The position numbers and the translations under genes were made by a program. A stretch of 64,000 nucleotides of DNA, taken from Bacteroides faecichinchillae JCM 17102. Lineage in GTDB: Bacteria > Bacteroidota > Bacteroidia > Bacteroidales > Bacteroidaceae. Where the stretch lies: positions 62,001-126,000 of the forward strand of contig NZ_BAKK01000004.1 of assembly GCF_000614145.1 (NCBI RefSeq), in the 5' to 3' direction. The notes under the pieces were generated by a model, which did not search any database, was not told the DNA's origin, and saw only the letters and a list, made by a program, of their open reading frames with translations. Position 1 is the first letter of the stretch. Every line of letters starts with the position of its first letter. Shown in pieces: positions 50,590-60,573 of the stretch.

Positions 50590-51777
50590 ATGAAATATCC
50601 AATTATTATAACATGTATATTAGCATTTATAGGCTGTTCTACCAAATCTACAACAAACTGTTCTAATGAGCCTACAAATAAAGCCCTTGCGGTTCTTGAC
50701 ATTACGAAGCGTCCTGAAAAGCAAATTGCTCTTGAGAATATCATCGAAAATATAGAATATATCCCATTAGAAACGAATGATAGTATTTTAGTTGATGGGA
50801 AACCAAATGTTGTTTCAGACCGTTATATTATTTATTATAATGCAAACGGTCAAATTAATATTTTCACCCGCAAAGGAAAAAGTCTATATTCTTTCAACCG
50901 TAGAGGAGGAAGTCAGGAAGAGTATAGTCATATACATAACATCATTCTAGATGAAGAAAAAAATGAATTATATATTCAAGATATTTTCACAAGTAAGATT
51001 TTTGTTTATTCGATCGATGGGAAATTTAAACGTAGGTTAGTCTTACCTCGAATGTTTATTCCTGAATGTTTAATGAATTATGATAAAGATTATCTTTTTT
51101 GTTATAATTGTTATTTTGAGGATAAAACAGAAAATATGCCAAAGGAAAATATGAATCAAGAAAATATCAAAAACAGAGATAATCCTTATTTCTTTATTTC
51201 AAAACAGACAGGAAAAGTGACCCCTTTCAATTATACCATACCAAATAGAATGGGGAATCAAGCCTATACAATAAAAAATGGGGAGATTACAATGACTCAC
51301 GAAATAAGCATATTTCCTTTAGCGCAAAACACTCATAATATTATGATCACAGAATTTGCAGATGACACTCTTTATTCTTTAAAAGATGGAAAATTATCAC
51401 CAATAATGATAAAAAAGCCATCTGCACATAAGATGAATCCCCCAATGTTGGTAGGAGTTGATATATTCACTGATAGATACATTTTCATGATGGCATATAA
51501 AAAGGAATTCGTTGAAGAATTCCCAATAGGTACTTGTATAATTTACGACATAAAATCCAACAATTTCTATCGGCTTGGTACACGTCTTCCTATATCCTTC
51601 CCTATGAAAGGCAATAAGACTACTTTACCTCATAATACAGGTATTGTTTTTAGAAGCGCTGAAAGAATACTTAAAGATTATGAAACTGGCAAATTAGAGG
51701 GAGAATTAAAAGAAATTGCCTCAAAGCTAAAAGAAGATGACAATCCTATATTAATGTTAGTTAAAATCAAAGAATAA
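50590..51777 (+). CDS. 6-bladed beta-propeller lipoprotein of the RiPP locus
   Basis: The 395-residue protein has a lipoprotein signal (ITCILAFIGC, Cys16) and a Bacteroides 6-bladed propeller start: the block VLDITKRPEKQIALENIIENIEYIPLET, followed by propeller-type strands (DRYIIYYNANGQINIFTRKGKSLYSFNR, NELYIQDIFTSKIFVYSIDG). It is expected at the periplasmic face or outer membrane. Such lipoproteins often accompany GG-Bacteroidales radical SAM loci; immunity or surface attachment is possible but unsupported. It lies 4 bp before the radical SAM gene, and its AT-rich composition matches the rest of the locus. Confidence 0.8.
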   Translation: MKYPIIITCILAFIGCSTKSTTNCSNEPTNKALAVLDITKRPEKQIALENIIENIEYIPLETNDSILVDGKPNVVSDRYIIYYNANGQINIFTRKGKSLYSFNRRGGSQEEYSHIHNIILDEEKNELYIQDIFTSKIFVYSIDGKFKRRLVLPRMFIPECLMNYDKDYLFCYNCYFEDKTENMPKENMNQENIKNRDNPYFFISKQTGKVTPFNYTIPNRMGNQAYTIKNGEITMTHEISIFPLAQNTHNIMITEFADDTLYSLKDGKLSPIMIKKPSAHKMNPPMLVGVDIFTDRYIFMMAYKKEFVEEFPIGTCIIYDIKSNNFYRLGTRLPISFPMKGNKTTLPHNTGIVFRSAERILKDYETGKLEGELKEIASKLKEDDNPILMLVKIKE

Positions 51778-51781
51778 GACA

Positions 51782-53035
51782 ATGGATAAATTTAGAAGAA
51801 TATCCCTGATGGATATAGAATATAATTTAATGAACTTAAATCAGTTGATCTTTGAAGTAACGGATGCCTGTAATTTACGTTGTAAATACTGTGGATACGC
51901 AGATTTATATGAAGGTTACGATCAAAGAGAAAATTTGAAATTTCCTTTTCACAAAGCAAAACTAATCATTGATTATCTTTATGAATATTGGAAAAAACAG
52001 TATTGCGCTGACGTGAATAAGCCGATCTCAATAGGATTTTATGGTGGAGAGCCATTGCTAAATGTGCCCTTTATCCAACAGGTTATTGATTATCTGGAGA
52101 GTTTAAATCCTATAGGTAAAAAATTTCATTATAATATGACTACTAATGCAATGCTACTCGATAAATACATGGATTTTTTGGTTGAAAAAGAATTCCGTTT
52201 ATTGATTAGTTTAGATGGAGACGAAAAAGGTCAAAGTTATCGCATAGATGCAAAAGGTCAGAATTCATTCAATAAAGTTTTTACTAATATACAGTTATTG
52301 CGTTCTAAGTATCCTGCATATTTCGATCATTTGGTGATGTTTAATTCTGTTCTACATAATCGAAATGGAGTGGAATCGGCTTATCGTTTCATTAAAGATG
52401 AGTTTGGAAAAGAACCTGCAATTTCACCATTAAACAACTCAGGTATTCGCAAGGATAAAGTGAAAGAGTTTTATCAAACTTATCAGAATATGTCTGAGAG
52501 CATAAAAAAAGCAACTAATTGCGAAGCTTTAAAAAAAGAATTATTTATTAAAGAGCCAGAAACTAGTGCACTTCTTAATTACATTCACTACATGACAGGA
52601 AACGTATTTGACAATTGCAATGATTTAATACTAGGCAGAACAGGTATTCCAAACCCACCATCCGGTACTTGCCCTCCCTTTTCAAAAAAAATGTTTATTA
52701 CTGTAAAAGGGCGTATTCTTCAATGTGAAAAAATAAATCATGAATTTGCATTAGGACAGATTACTGATAAAAAAGTGGAGCTAGATCTGGAGCAAGCAGC
52801 CCAACAACATAATGAATATATATTCCAATATATCAATCAATGCAAGACTTGTGGAGTTAAGCAGATGTGTATGCAATGTGTATACCAAATAGACGATATA
52901 CATGATAAAACCTCCAAATGTAACAGTTATTGCTCGACTAAGCAACATGAAAAGCATAAAGAATATTGCTTAGACTATTTGGACAAACATCCAGAGCTTT
53001 ATAACAAAATTTTAAAAAACGTTGTAGTAAGATGA
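51782..53035 (+). CDS. SPASM-domain radical SAM peptide maturase (GG-Bacteroidales type)
   Basis: The 417-residue enzyme has the radical SAM cluster motif Cys30-x3-Cys34-x2-Cys37 (DACNLRCKYC) with the GGE motif (GFYGGEPLLN) and a TIM-barrel domain to about residue 220. The SPASM half carries GTCPPFSKKMFITVKGRILQCEK and CKTCGVKQMCMQCVY, giving ligands for two auxiliary 4Fe-4S clusters. Homologues (TIGR04148-like by position and leader type) act on GG-leader precursors. It could join the six core cysteines to neighbouring residues as thioethers. The gene is intact and directly followed by its radical-SAM-lacking partner, 7 bp away. Confidence 0.88.
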   Translation: MDKFRRISLMDIEYNLMNLNQLIFEVTDACNLRCKYCGYADLYEGYDQRENLKFPFHKAKLIIDYLYEYWKKQYCADVNKPISIGFYGGEPLLNVPFIQQVIDYLESLNPIGKKFHYNMTTNAMLLDKYMDFLVEKEFRLLISLDGDEKGQSYRIDAKGQNSFNKVFTNIQLLRSKYPAYFDHLVMFNSVLHNRNGVESAYRFIKDEFGKEPAISPLNNSGIRKDKVKEFYQTYQNMSESIKKATNCEALKKELFIKEPETSALLNYIHYMTGNVFDNCNDLILGRTGIPNPPSGTCPPFSKKMFITVKGRILQCEKINHEFALGQITDKKVELDLEQAAQQHNEYIFQYINQCKTCGVKQMCMQCVYQIDDIHDKTSKCNSYCSTKQHEKHKEYCLDYLDKHPELYNKILKNVVVR

Positions 53036-53042
53036 TAATAAT

Positions 53043-54271
53043 ATGAAAAAATATTGGTTGATTTTATACCCGGATACTTTCTTATGGGTAAAGCAAGATA
53101 GAGGATGTATCTATAATGCAAAAAATTACAAGAAGATCTATTTTGAGAACAAGAGAGAACTGTCTAATTTGACTAAGTCTTTACTCGATATTGATCAATT
53201 ATATCGAATTGATTTGTCAAAAGAACTTCTACAAAAGCCACAGATCAAGAAATGGGTAGATGAAATTATCTCCTCGGAAAGCGGTCAGTTGGTTTTAGAT
53301 GACGGCATAAATAAAAGACCGGTATCAATGAAACCTGAGCTCAAAGTGCAGGATGACGTAAAATATTACGAATGGGAACATAAACGTGGTATTGATGGTC
53401 ATATTATAGATAACCTTCACAAAATAATTATCCACATCAATGGAAGTTATTATGGAAATATTGCTTATACCAAACAAACAATATACCACCCGGTCCAAAC
53501 AAGTTCGGTACTCCATCATGGAATTATTTCATCATTTGTTAAGAATGCCCGTTCATGTAGTTATCTGAGAGAAATGGCATTAGTGGGGATATAGCATCAT
53601 ACCCTAACTTTAAAGGATTATTATCAGACATTCTGGATTTTGGATTTAGAAGAATATCAGTCTATTGTCTGGATAATGATTTCTTAAAATACATAGAAAC
53701 GAATCAGGATTGGGAGAATAAGGCGATTTCATATACAGTACTTGTATCCGATTATTCAGTGATAAAAAAATTAATGAAAGTCATTAAGCAGTTACCTCCA
53801 GTTTCTTTTATATTTCTTATCCGCTCGGAAGAAGAATATGAGAATGCAAACTCTTGTATAGAAAAGAACGAACTATCCAAAGTAGAAATAGTACCTATAT
53901 ATACCGAAGAGAATTTATCTTTCTTTGAAAACAATCTATATATAGATTCAGAAAGTATTTCGGGAATCGAACTATCTAAACGCCAGGTTTTCATCCAACA
54001 AAAGCTAAATATTTTCTCGTTTGGCAACTTAATCGTTTTACCCGATGGGAAAATATACGCAAATTTGAATGATCCTTCCATCGGAACAGTCAATGATACA
54101 CCGCATAGCGTTGTTTATCATGAATTAACTGAAGGAAAATCATGGCTCAAAATCCGTAATCAGGAACCTTGCAGTAATTGCGTTTATCAATGGCTTTGTC
54201 CCTCACCCTCCAATTATGAAGCAGTGATAGGAAAACCCAATTTATGTTTTATGAAAAATACATCAATTTAG
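53043..54271 (+). pseudogene. pseudo-radical-SAM protein (TIGR04150-like), frameshifted
   Basis: The gene would encode about 409 residues once a frameshift at 53585-53588 is mended; four G stand where five give LVGDIASYPNFKGLLSDIL. The N-terminal part (MKKYWLILYPDTFLWVK) resembles the pseudo-rSAM family of the GG-Bacteroidales system. The C-terminal part keeps a SPASM-like cysteine group, EPCSNCVYQWLCPSPSNY and LCFMKN. Where radical SAM proteins have C-x3-C-x2-C, it has only RSCSYLREMALVG, so no catalytic cluster is expected. It probably holds the leader or acts with the active enzyme as a pair. Error or real loss at the G-run cannot be decided here. Confidence 0.7.
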
Positions 54272-54327
54272 TTATTGCCGAAGAATTAAAGGTAGCTTTG
54301 GGAAAAGCAATGCGGTTATTTTCTTAA
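54244..54327 (+). CDS. possible 27-residue open frame overlapping the locus end (doubtful)
   Basis: An ATG at 54244, inside the last codons of the pseudo-rSAM gene, opens 27 codons (MFYEKYINLVIAEELKVALG...) that end in the 5' arm of the terminator. The composition is protein-like, but there is no family match and no leader. It may be the start of a truncated downstream gene. Included as a candidate only. Confidence 0.2.
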   Translation: MFYEKYINLVIAEELKVALGKAMRLFS

Positions 54328-54370
54328 TATACATGAGAGGTATACTTAAGAAAACAACCGCTTGTTTTTA
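54312..54370 (+). terminator. terminator of the RiPP locus
   Basis: A long stem (about 54312-54332 with 54340-54361; GCGGTT/AACCGC base, TTTTCTTAA/TTAAGAAAA middle) is followed by TTGTTTTT. It marks the end of the maturation operon. Confidence 0.85.
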
Positions 54371-55182
54371 TTATTGCTTGTTTGTTAATCTATTACAAAT
54401 CTCAGTCTACATATAACAGACATATCAAAATTCATACTATATTTAACAAAAATGCAACCTTGAACTGAAACACAAATAAAAATATTATGAATTACATCCC
54501 CCTAACAATTTACTTAATATAGCCCAGATAGTTGAACCATTTAATCATGAATTTCTTTCATTAGATGATATTTATGACCAAGTTCTTAAATAATACCATA
54601 TTTAAAATCAAGCTATGGATTGAATAAAATCAAGCGGTCAATTATAACAAATGATACGGTCCGTTTAAACTATGAGAAGTTTGTTTTTGTTTATTCAAAT
54701 GTTTTTTCAATCATTGGGGTGTTTGAAAAAAACATTGAAATCTTTTTTCTGGCATATTACCCGTTTTTCCAGCAAATGAAAATATGTTTGCTTCATGTCA
54801 TATTTACTTATACCACCCTATCAATCAGCAACATATAATGAAGAAACATTTTAGTTACTACCATGCCTTATTTAACAGCATTTTTTAATAGAAACCAAAC
54901 ATAGAAATGTCACCATAAAAGATGCTTCATCATAATCTACTAGATCATAGCCAGTTACTTAAAAATATGACTATGAAGGAAAGTGATTCTACATACTAAA
55001 ACATCTCCCTATAAGGCTATCTTTGATAGATTAAAAGCCAAAGATGGCGTTTTTTCCAGATACTCCAAGTTACTCATCGCTAATTATAGGTATAGTTTCG
55101 TAGTGAATAATTTCGTACAGATGGGACAAGAGGAAAGAAAAAAAAGAATCGACTTCATAGGCGTATTCCGAAAGTTTTACCG
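54371..55182 (+). other. gene-free AT-rich stretch after the RiPP locus
   Basis: About 0.8 kb lacks a convincing gene. A frame at 54483-54593 (YYELHPPNNLLNIAQIVEPF ...) has protein-like sequence but no start and looks like the worn 3' end of a lost gene. Open frames at 54620-54838 and 54983-55258 have no family features and the second runs through the next promoter. It may be scar tissue of a past insertion. Confidence 0.4.
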
Positions 55183-55190
55183 TATCTTTG
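55183..55190 (+). promoter_or_regulatory. -7 promoter element of the lamin-tail lipoprotein operon
   Basis: TATCTTTG lies 65 bp before ATG 55255. It probably drives the whole six-gene operon to the window end. Confidence 0.55.
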
Positions 55191-55254
55191 TGGTATCAAA
55201 AGCCGAAATCGAGAAAAGCCCATACGGCCCTAAACAACAAATAAAATCGACCGT

Positions 55255-56559
55255 ATGAAGTTCTATCAATTATTCAGCATGATATGCTGCCTCATCTTCG
55301 GCAGCTGCGCACTAAACATTGAAGATGAAGCAAAGGAAGAAAAGGGAAATGATGATTCTGTAAATCAACTTGCCTGGTTAGGAGAAACCGACAAATTTAC
55401 AATTACCTCAAAAGAGGGAGTACGACTGGATGATCCACAAGAAGCTGCCGGAACAGCTTATCTCGCTTTTCCTTCTTCAACGGTAAGAAACACCCGTTGG
55501 GAGTTCGGGGCGAAACTAACTTTTAATCCTTCTGCTAATAATTATGCCCGCTTTTATCTTACCTCTTCAACAGCTACTTTATCCAATACCCTAAATGGTT
55601 ATTATCTCCAAATTGGAGGAGTTAAAGATAATGTCGCCCTTTATCGTCAGAATGAGAATAAATCTGTATTACTCGCTTCAGGAAGAGAATTAATGAAAGG
55701 AAACAACTCTCCTAAACTGTATATCAAAGTAGAATGTGACGACAATGGTTACTGGACTTTCTGGACGCGACTGGAATCAGAAAATGAATATACGAAAGAA
55801 AAACAGATAAGAGATACAAGTTTCCAAAGTTCTGAATATTGTGGTATATACTGTGTTTATACCAAAAGTCGTTGCAACGGATTTACATTTCATCACATTC
55901 AACTCTCAGGTGATGTGGAAACGACCACTGATCCGAACGGATCGGAAGAGGTTCCCGACAATCCGGATACTTCCGATGAACCGGATACCCCGGAAGATCC
56001 TGATATACCTAGTTATCCGGAAAATGTGAGAAATCTGTTAGTATTCAATGAGGTCATGTATGACAACGCAACAGATGGTGCAGAATATATAGAGCTTTAC
56101 AATCCTTCGGATCAGATGGTTTCTATTCCACCATTCAAATTATTAAGGTATGTTGCTGATGAATCCGGTGCGACACAAACCACTACAACAGCGATGTTAG
56201 AGCCATCTGACGGTAGTCAAGTCATAAACGTTCCGTCTCATGGATACGTTTGTTTCACCAAATCGGTAAGTACTTTGATTAAAAAGCATAAAGTAAGTGG
56301 GGAAACAATGATAGAAACAACGAAGTTTCCACGAATAAACAATGAAGGAGGTTATCTTGCCATAGTCACCAATGAAGAACAGCCCCGACTTATTGATAAA
56401 TGCGGCTATTCCGACCAGATACATGCCGACAAGAAAAGGAAACAAGGTGTATCCCTGGAGAAAAAATCACCGGAGCTAGCTTCTGCTTTCAGCAAGAACT
56501 GGACCTCCTCAAAAAATGCAACCGGCGGCACCCCCGGAATAAAAAACGCTCAAGAATAA
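55255..56559 (+). CDS. lipoprotein with a C-terminal lamin-tail domain
   Basis: The 434-residue protein has a lipoprotein signal (MICCLIFGSC, Cys18). Residues about 35-220 form a beta-rich region resembling a DUF5689- or laminin-G-like carbohydrate-binding fold (RWEFGAKLTFNPSANNYARFYL). A Pro/Asp/Glu-rich linker (about 225-255; PDTPEDPDIP) follows. Residues about 262-430 are a lamin-tail (LTD) domain: LLVFNEVMYDNATDGAEYIELYNPS and SLEKKSPELASAFSKNWTSS. LTD domains bind nucleic acid or proteins at cell surfaces. Located 56 bp before the symporter gene, it is probably part of the muropeptide operon as an outer-membrane component; function is inferred. Confidence 0.75.
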   Translation: MKFYQLFSMICCLIFGSCALNIEDEAKEEKGNDDSVNQLAWLGETDKFTITSKEGVRLDDPQEAAGTAYLAFPSSTVRNTRWEFGAKLTFNPSANNYARFYLTSSTATLSNTLNGYYLQIGGVKDNVALYRQNENKSVLLASGRELMKGNNSPKLYIKVECDDNGYWTFWTRLESENEYTKEKQIRDTSFQSSEYCGIYCVYTKSRCNGFTFHHIQLSGDVETTTDPNGSEEVPDNPDTSDEPDTPEDPDIPSYPENVRNLLVFNEVMYDNATDGAEYIELYNPSDQMVSIPPFKLLRYVADESGATQTTTTAMLEPSDGSQVINVPSHGYVCFTKSVSTLIKKHKVSGETMIETTKFPRINNEGGYLAIVTNEEQPRLIDKCGYSDQIHADKKRKQGVSLEKKSPELASAFSKNWTSSKNATGGTPGIKNAQE

Positions 56560-56615
56560 GTGTATCTATGAGATTTTATCTACTTTTGTAGGAAAGAAAT
56601 GAAAAATAACACAAA

Positions 56616-58097
56616 ATGAGTCCGATTGCCGTAACCATCACCATCATTGCCTATTTTGCATTATTGTTCACCGTTTCATACATTGCGGGACGGAAAACAG
56701 ACAACGAAGGATTCTTTGTAGGCAACCGAAAGTCCAGTTGGTATGTAGTAGCTTTTGCTATGATAGGTTCTACTATTTCCGGAGTGACTTTTGTATCTGT
56801 GCCGGGTATGGTAGGGAGCAGTTGCTTTTCCTATCTCCAAATGGTACTTGGATTTATTGTCGGACAGTTCATCATTGCGTTTATACTCGTCCCTCTGTTC
56901 TATCGAATGAATTTGGTGTCCATCTACGAATATCTGGAAAATCGGTTTGGAACTTCATCATACCGGACAGGGGCTTGGTTCTTTTTTATCTCTAAAATGT
57001 TGGGGGCAGCCGTCCGCCTTTTCTTGGTATGCCTTACCCTTCAATTGCTTGTATTCGAACCTTTCCATCTTCCGTTTATCCTGAATGTAGCCGTTACCGT
57101 AGCTTTGGTTTGGCTTTATACCTTCCGCGGAGGAGTGAAATCGCTGATCTGGACAGATTCTCTGAAAACTTTTTGCCTGGTTGTTTCGGTTGTGCTGTGT
57201 ATTTATTATATCGCTTCGGATTTGAAACTTAATTTCGGAGGATTAGTAAATACGATCTCAGATAGTGATCTTTCACGTATATTCTTTTTTGACGATATCA
57301 ACGACAAACGATATTTCTTCAAACAATTTTTGGCAGGAGTCTTCACTGTTATCGCAATGAATGGTTTAGATCAGGATATGATGCAACGCAATCTGAGTTG
57401 CAAAAACTTCCGGGATTCTCAAAAAAACATGATCACCAGCAGTATCTCACAATTCTTTGTCATCTTACTTTTTCTGATGTTAGGTGTATTACTTTATACA
57501 TTCGTTGCACAGCAAGGACTTACTGCTCCGTCAAAGAGTGATGAGCTCTTTCCTATGATAGCAACCAGTAGTTATTTCCCCGATATCGTCGGTATTTTGT
57601 TTATTATAGGATTAGTCTCATCCGCCTATTCCGCTGCCGGATCAGCATTAACAGCTCTGACTACCTCTTTTACAGTAGACATATTGCACGCAAAAAGGAA
57701 AGAAGAAGTAACTTTGAGCAAACTTCGTAAACGGGTTCACATCAGCATGGCAGTTGTAATGGGTATAGTCATATTTGTATTCGGTTTGCTTAATAATACC
57801 AGTGTTATCGACGCTGTATATACTTTAGCCAGCTATACATACGGACCGATTCTCGGTCTGTTTGCTTTTGGTATTTTCACCAAGAAACAGATAAACGATA
57901 AATATATTCCATTCGTAGCCATTCTTTCTCCCATACTTTGCTACATTCTTCAAAGTAATTCGGAAGCATGGTTCAATGGATATCAAATCAGTTACGAGCT
58001 ACTGATACTTAACGCATTCTTTACTTTTTTAGGACTTTGTCTGCTCATCATAAGAAAAGATAAGCATGTAGTATCTGCTACCCGTAGCATAAAATAA
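56616..58097 (+). CDS. sodium:solute symporter (SSS family)
   Basis: The 493-residue inner-membrane transporter has about 13 helices and the SSS hallmarks SYIAGRKTDNEGFFVGNRKSSW (near residue 22), MIGSTISGVTFVSVPG, and the helix-8 sodium signature region LFIIGLVSSAYSAAGSALTALTTSF. SSS members move sugars, amino acids or sialic acid with sodium. In this operon it could import amino sugars or peptide released from cell wall, but the substrate is inferred. It is complete and 10 bp upstream of the GT2-HIT fusion gene. Confidence 0.88.
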   Translation: MSPIAVTITIIAYFALLFTVSYIAGRKTDNEGFFVGNRKSSWYVVAFAMIGSTISGVTFVSVPGMVGSSCFSYLQMVLGFIVGQFIIAFILVPLFYRMNLVSIYEYLENRFGTSSYRTGAWFFFISKMLGAAVRLFLVCLTLQLLVFEPFHLPFILNVAVTVALVWLYTFRGGVKSLIWTDSLKTFCLVVSVVLCIYYIASDLKLNFGGLVNTISDSDLSRIFFFDDINDKRYFFKQFLAGVFTVIAMNGLDQDMMQRNLSCKNFRDSQKNMITSSISQFFVILLFLMLGVLLYTFVAQQGLTAPSKSDELFPMIATSSYFPDIVGILFIIGLVSSAYSAAGSALTALTTSFTVDILHAKRKEEVTLSKLRKRVHISMAVVMGIVIFVFGLLNNTSVIDAVYTLASYTYGPILGLFAFGIFTKKQINDKYIPFVAILSPILCYILQSNSEAWFNGYQISYELLILNAFFTFLGLCLLIIRKDKHVVSATRSIK

Positions 58098-58107
58098 CAA
58101 ATAAGAA

Positions 58108-60573
58108 ATGAAAGCAATAATCAACTGTTTTCTTCCTTTTAGCAGGCTAAAAGAAAGTATGCAAACAGTAAAAGAATTACGTGCATCAGAGTTAGTGAAC
58201 AAAATTTATTTAATGGCACCGGAAATTACCAATGTCTGTATTCCGGGCTGTGAACTGATCTCTGTCAATAACTTCCTATCTACACAAGCAATGAAAGCCA
58301 TTGCAGCACATTCCGATGTTCCATACGCCTTATTATATACTAAGCCCACAGAATTGAAACTCGGGCAATTTGCTCTTGAACGAATGGTGCAAGTTATGGA
58401 AATGACTCAGGCAGGTATGACTTATGCCGATCATTTTCAGCAGATAGATGGGGCTCGGAAAACAGCTCCTGTCATTGATTATCAATTAGGTAGTTTGCGT
58501 GATGATTTTGATTTCGGTTCGGTATTATTGTTTCAATCCGATGTTTTCAGAAAAGCGGTAAAGAGCTTTAAAGAGAACTACCAATATGCAGGTTTATATG
58601 ATCTGCGACTCAAGATTTCTCAGAAAAACAAGTTGGAACATATCAACGAATATCTATATACAGAAATAGAAGATGATCATCGGAAAAGTGGAGAGAAACA
58701 ATTTGACTATGTTAATCCGAAAAATCGGGAAGTACAGATTGAAATGGAAAAAGTATGCACCAATCATCTGAAAGTTATTGGCGGATATCTGGCTCCCAAT
58801 TTTCAGCCCATTAATTTTTCATCTTCTACTTTCGATATTGAGGCTTCCGTCATTATTCCCGTACGTAACCGCATCCGTACTATCAAAGATGCAGTTCGTT
58901 CCGCTTTGTGCCAACAAACATCTTTTCCGTTCAATGTAATCGTTATCGACAATCATTCTACAGACGGAACTACCGAAGTTCTTCGTGAACTCAGTGCAGA
59001 CAAACGACTGATCCATGTAATTCCTGAAAAAGAAGATCTTGGGATCGGAGGTTGTTGGAATGTAGGTGTTCATCACGAAAAATGCGGTAAGTTTTCCATT
59101 CAGCTCGATAGCGATGACGTGTATAAAGACGAACATACGCTACAAATCATGGTAGACGCATTTTATCAACAGAACTGCGCTATGGTGATTGGTACCTATA
59201 TGATGACGGACTTTAATATGAATGAAATTGCACCCGGTATCATAGACCACAAAGAATGGACACCCGAAAACGGACGAAATAATGCATTACGCATCAATGG
59301 TCTTGGAGCTCCCCGCGCATTCTTCACTCCATTACTTCGTGAAATCAATGTTCCAAACACGAGCTATGGCGAAGACTATGCTCTCGGACTAAGAATTTCA
59401 CGAGATTATCAGATAGGACGAGTATATGATGTAGTCTATCTGTGCCGCCGTTGGGAAGGAAATTCGGATGCGGCACTTCCTATTGAAAAAGTCAATCAGA
59501 ATAATTTCTATAAAGACCGTCTACGTAGCTGGGAATTGCAAAAGAGAATTCTGCAACTAAAAGGGATTCAGAATCTGTCCGAAGAGATAGAACAACTGTT
59601 TACAGAACAAATTCACTCTTGGGAACTAGCTAAGGAGAATTATCACACACTCAGAGGTTATCGCAGACAATCTAAATCAATCAAACAGTACAAAGAGGGC
59701 TGGTGGATATACGTGGATGTATTCCCCAATCCCAAACGAATTCTCTCCACAGCTGCTCAAACAGACGCCTCTTCTATTCAGGCTCGCCCTTGTTTTCTTT
59801 GCCAGGGAAATCGACCGACAGAACAAAAGGCTGTTAATTATAAGAATTATCAGATACTAGTCAATCCTTATCCTATATTCAAAGAGCACCTAACAATAGC
59901 TGCAATTAATCATACACCTCAATCTATCACCACCCGCTTTGAAGATTTAATAGAACTGACAGAAAACCTGAAAGAATATCTATTAATGTATAATGGTCCG
60001 GAATGTGGAGCCTCTGCCCCTGATCATGCTCATTTCCAAGCGGCTGCTAAAGGAGAAAATCTATCAGCTTTGATATGGAACGACTGGCATGTCAGCGAGT
60101 TATTTGCAACTGACAGCAAAGCTCTGTCTTATACTGACGACCCGGTCAGTGCTCTTTACCTCAAAACAAAAAACAAAAAGGAGATGTCTCTCCTATTCAA
60201 AGTCATCTATGATATCCTTGCCACTGAGAATAAAGGCAAGGAGCCCCTGATGAACATCCTCGCTTGGTATGGACTGAAAAAAAATAAAGACTTCTATCGT
60301 GACTATAAAGAAGAAATACATGACCTGACGTTTCGTTATAACTGTATCCTCTTTTTACGTAGCAAACACCGACCGGACTGTTACTATGCAGAAGGAGATG
60401 AACAAATACTTATCAGCCCAGCTATTGCCGAAATGTGCGGAATATTCCCGATTGCACGCGAAGAAGATATTCCTAAATTAACTCCGGAAAAGATACATTC
60501 TATCTGCCGCGAAGTTTCTATGCCTAAAGAAGAGTTGGAACAAGTTATCAACCGTATTCAAACAGCTTTATGA
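58108..60573 (+). CDS. GT2 glycosyltransferase fused to a HIT/GalT-like (DUF4922) domain
   Basis: This unusual 821-residue cytoplasmic fusion has three parts. Residues 1-245 form a GT-A-like but degenerate N-terminal region. Residues about 246-490 are a full GT2 domain ([36 protein letters not shown] at 333-337). Residues about 520-815 match DUF4922, a histidine-triad/GalT-like fold: CFLC zinc-type pair at 562-565 and catalytic DHAHFQ at 639-644. The HIT part would transfer or phosphorolyse a nucleotide-sugar, so one chain could make and use, or recycle, a nucleotide sugar. Its start follows the symporter by 10 bp and its stop overlaps the SpoIID gene (ATGA). Substrates are unknown. Confidence 0.8.
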   Translation: MKAIINCFLPFSRLKESMQTVKELRASELVNKIYLMAPEITNVCIPGCELISVNNFLSTQAMKAIAAHSDVPYALLYTKPTELKLGQFALERMVQVMEMTQAGMTYADHFQQIDGARKTAPVIDYQLGSLRDDFDFGSVLLFQSDVFRKAVKSFKENYQYAGLYDLRLKISQKNKLEHINEYLYTEIEDDHRKSGEKQFDYVNPKNREVQIEMEKVCTNHLKVIGGYLAPNFQPINFSSSTFDIEASVIIPVRNRIRTIKDAVRSALCQQTSFPFNVIVIDNHSTDGTTEVLRELSADKRLIHVIPEKEDLGIGGCWNVGVHHEKCGKFSIQLDSDDVYKDEHTLQIMVDAFYQQNCAMVIGTYMMTDFNMNEIAPGIIDHKEWTPENGRNNALRINGLGAPRAFFTPLLREINVPNTSYGEDYALGLRISRDYQIGRVYDVVYLCRRWEGNSDAALPIEKVNQNNFYKDRLRSWELQKRILQLKGIQNLSEEIEQLFTEQIHSWELAKENYHTLRGYRRQSKSIKQYKEGWWIYVDVFPNPKRILSTAAQTDASSIQARPCFLCQGNRPTEQKAVNYKNYQILVNPYPIFKEHLTIAAINHTPQSITTRFEDLIELTENLKEYLLMYNGPECGASAPDHAHFQAAAKGENLSALIWNDWHVSELFATDSKALSYTDDPVSALYLKTKNKKEMSLLFKVIYDILATENKGKEPLMNILAWYGLKKNKDFYRDYKEEIHDLTFRYNCILFLRSKHRPDCYYAEGDEQILISPAIAEMCGIFPIAREEDIPKLTPEKIHSICREVSMPKEELEQVINRIQTAL

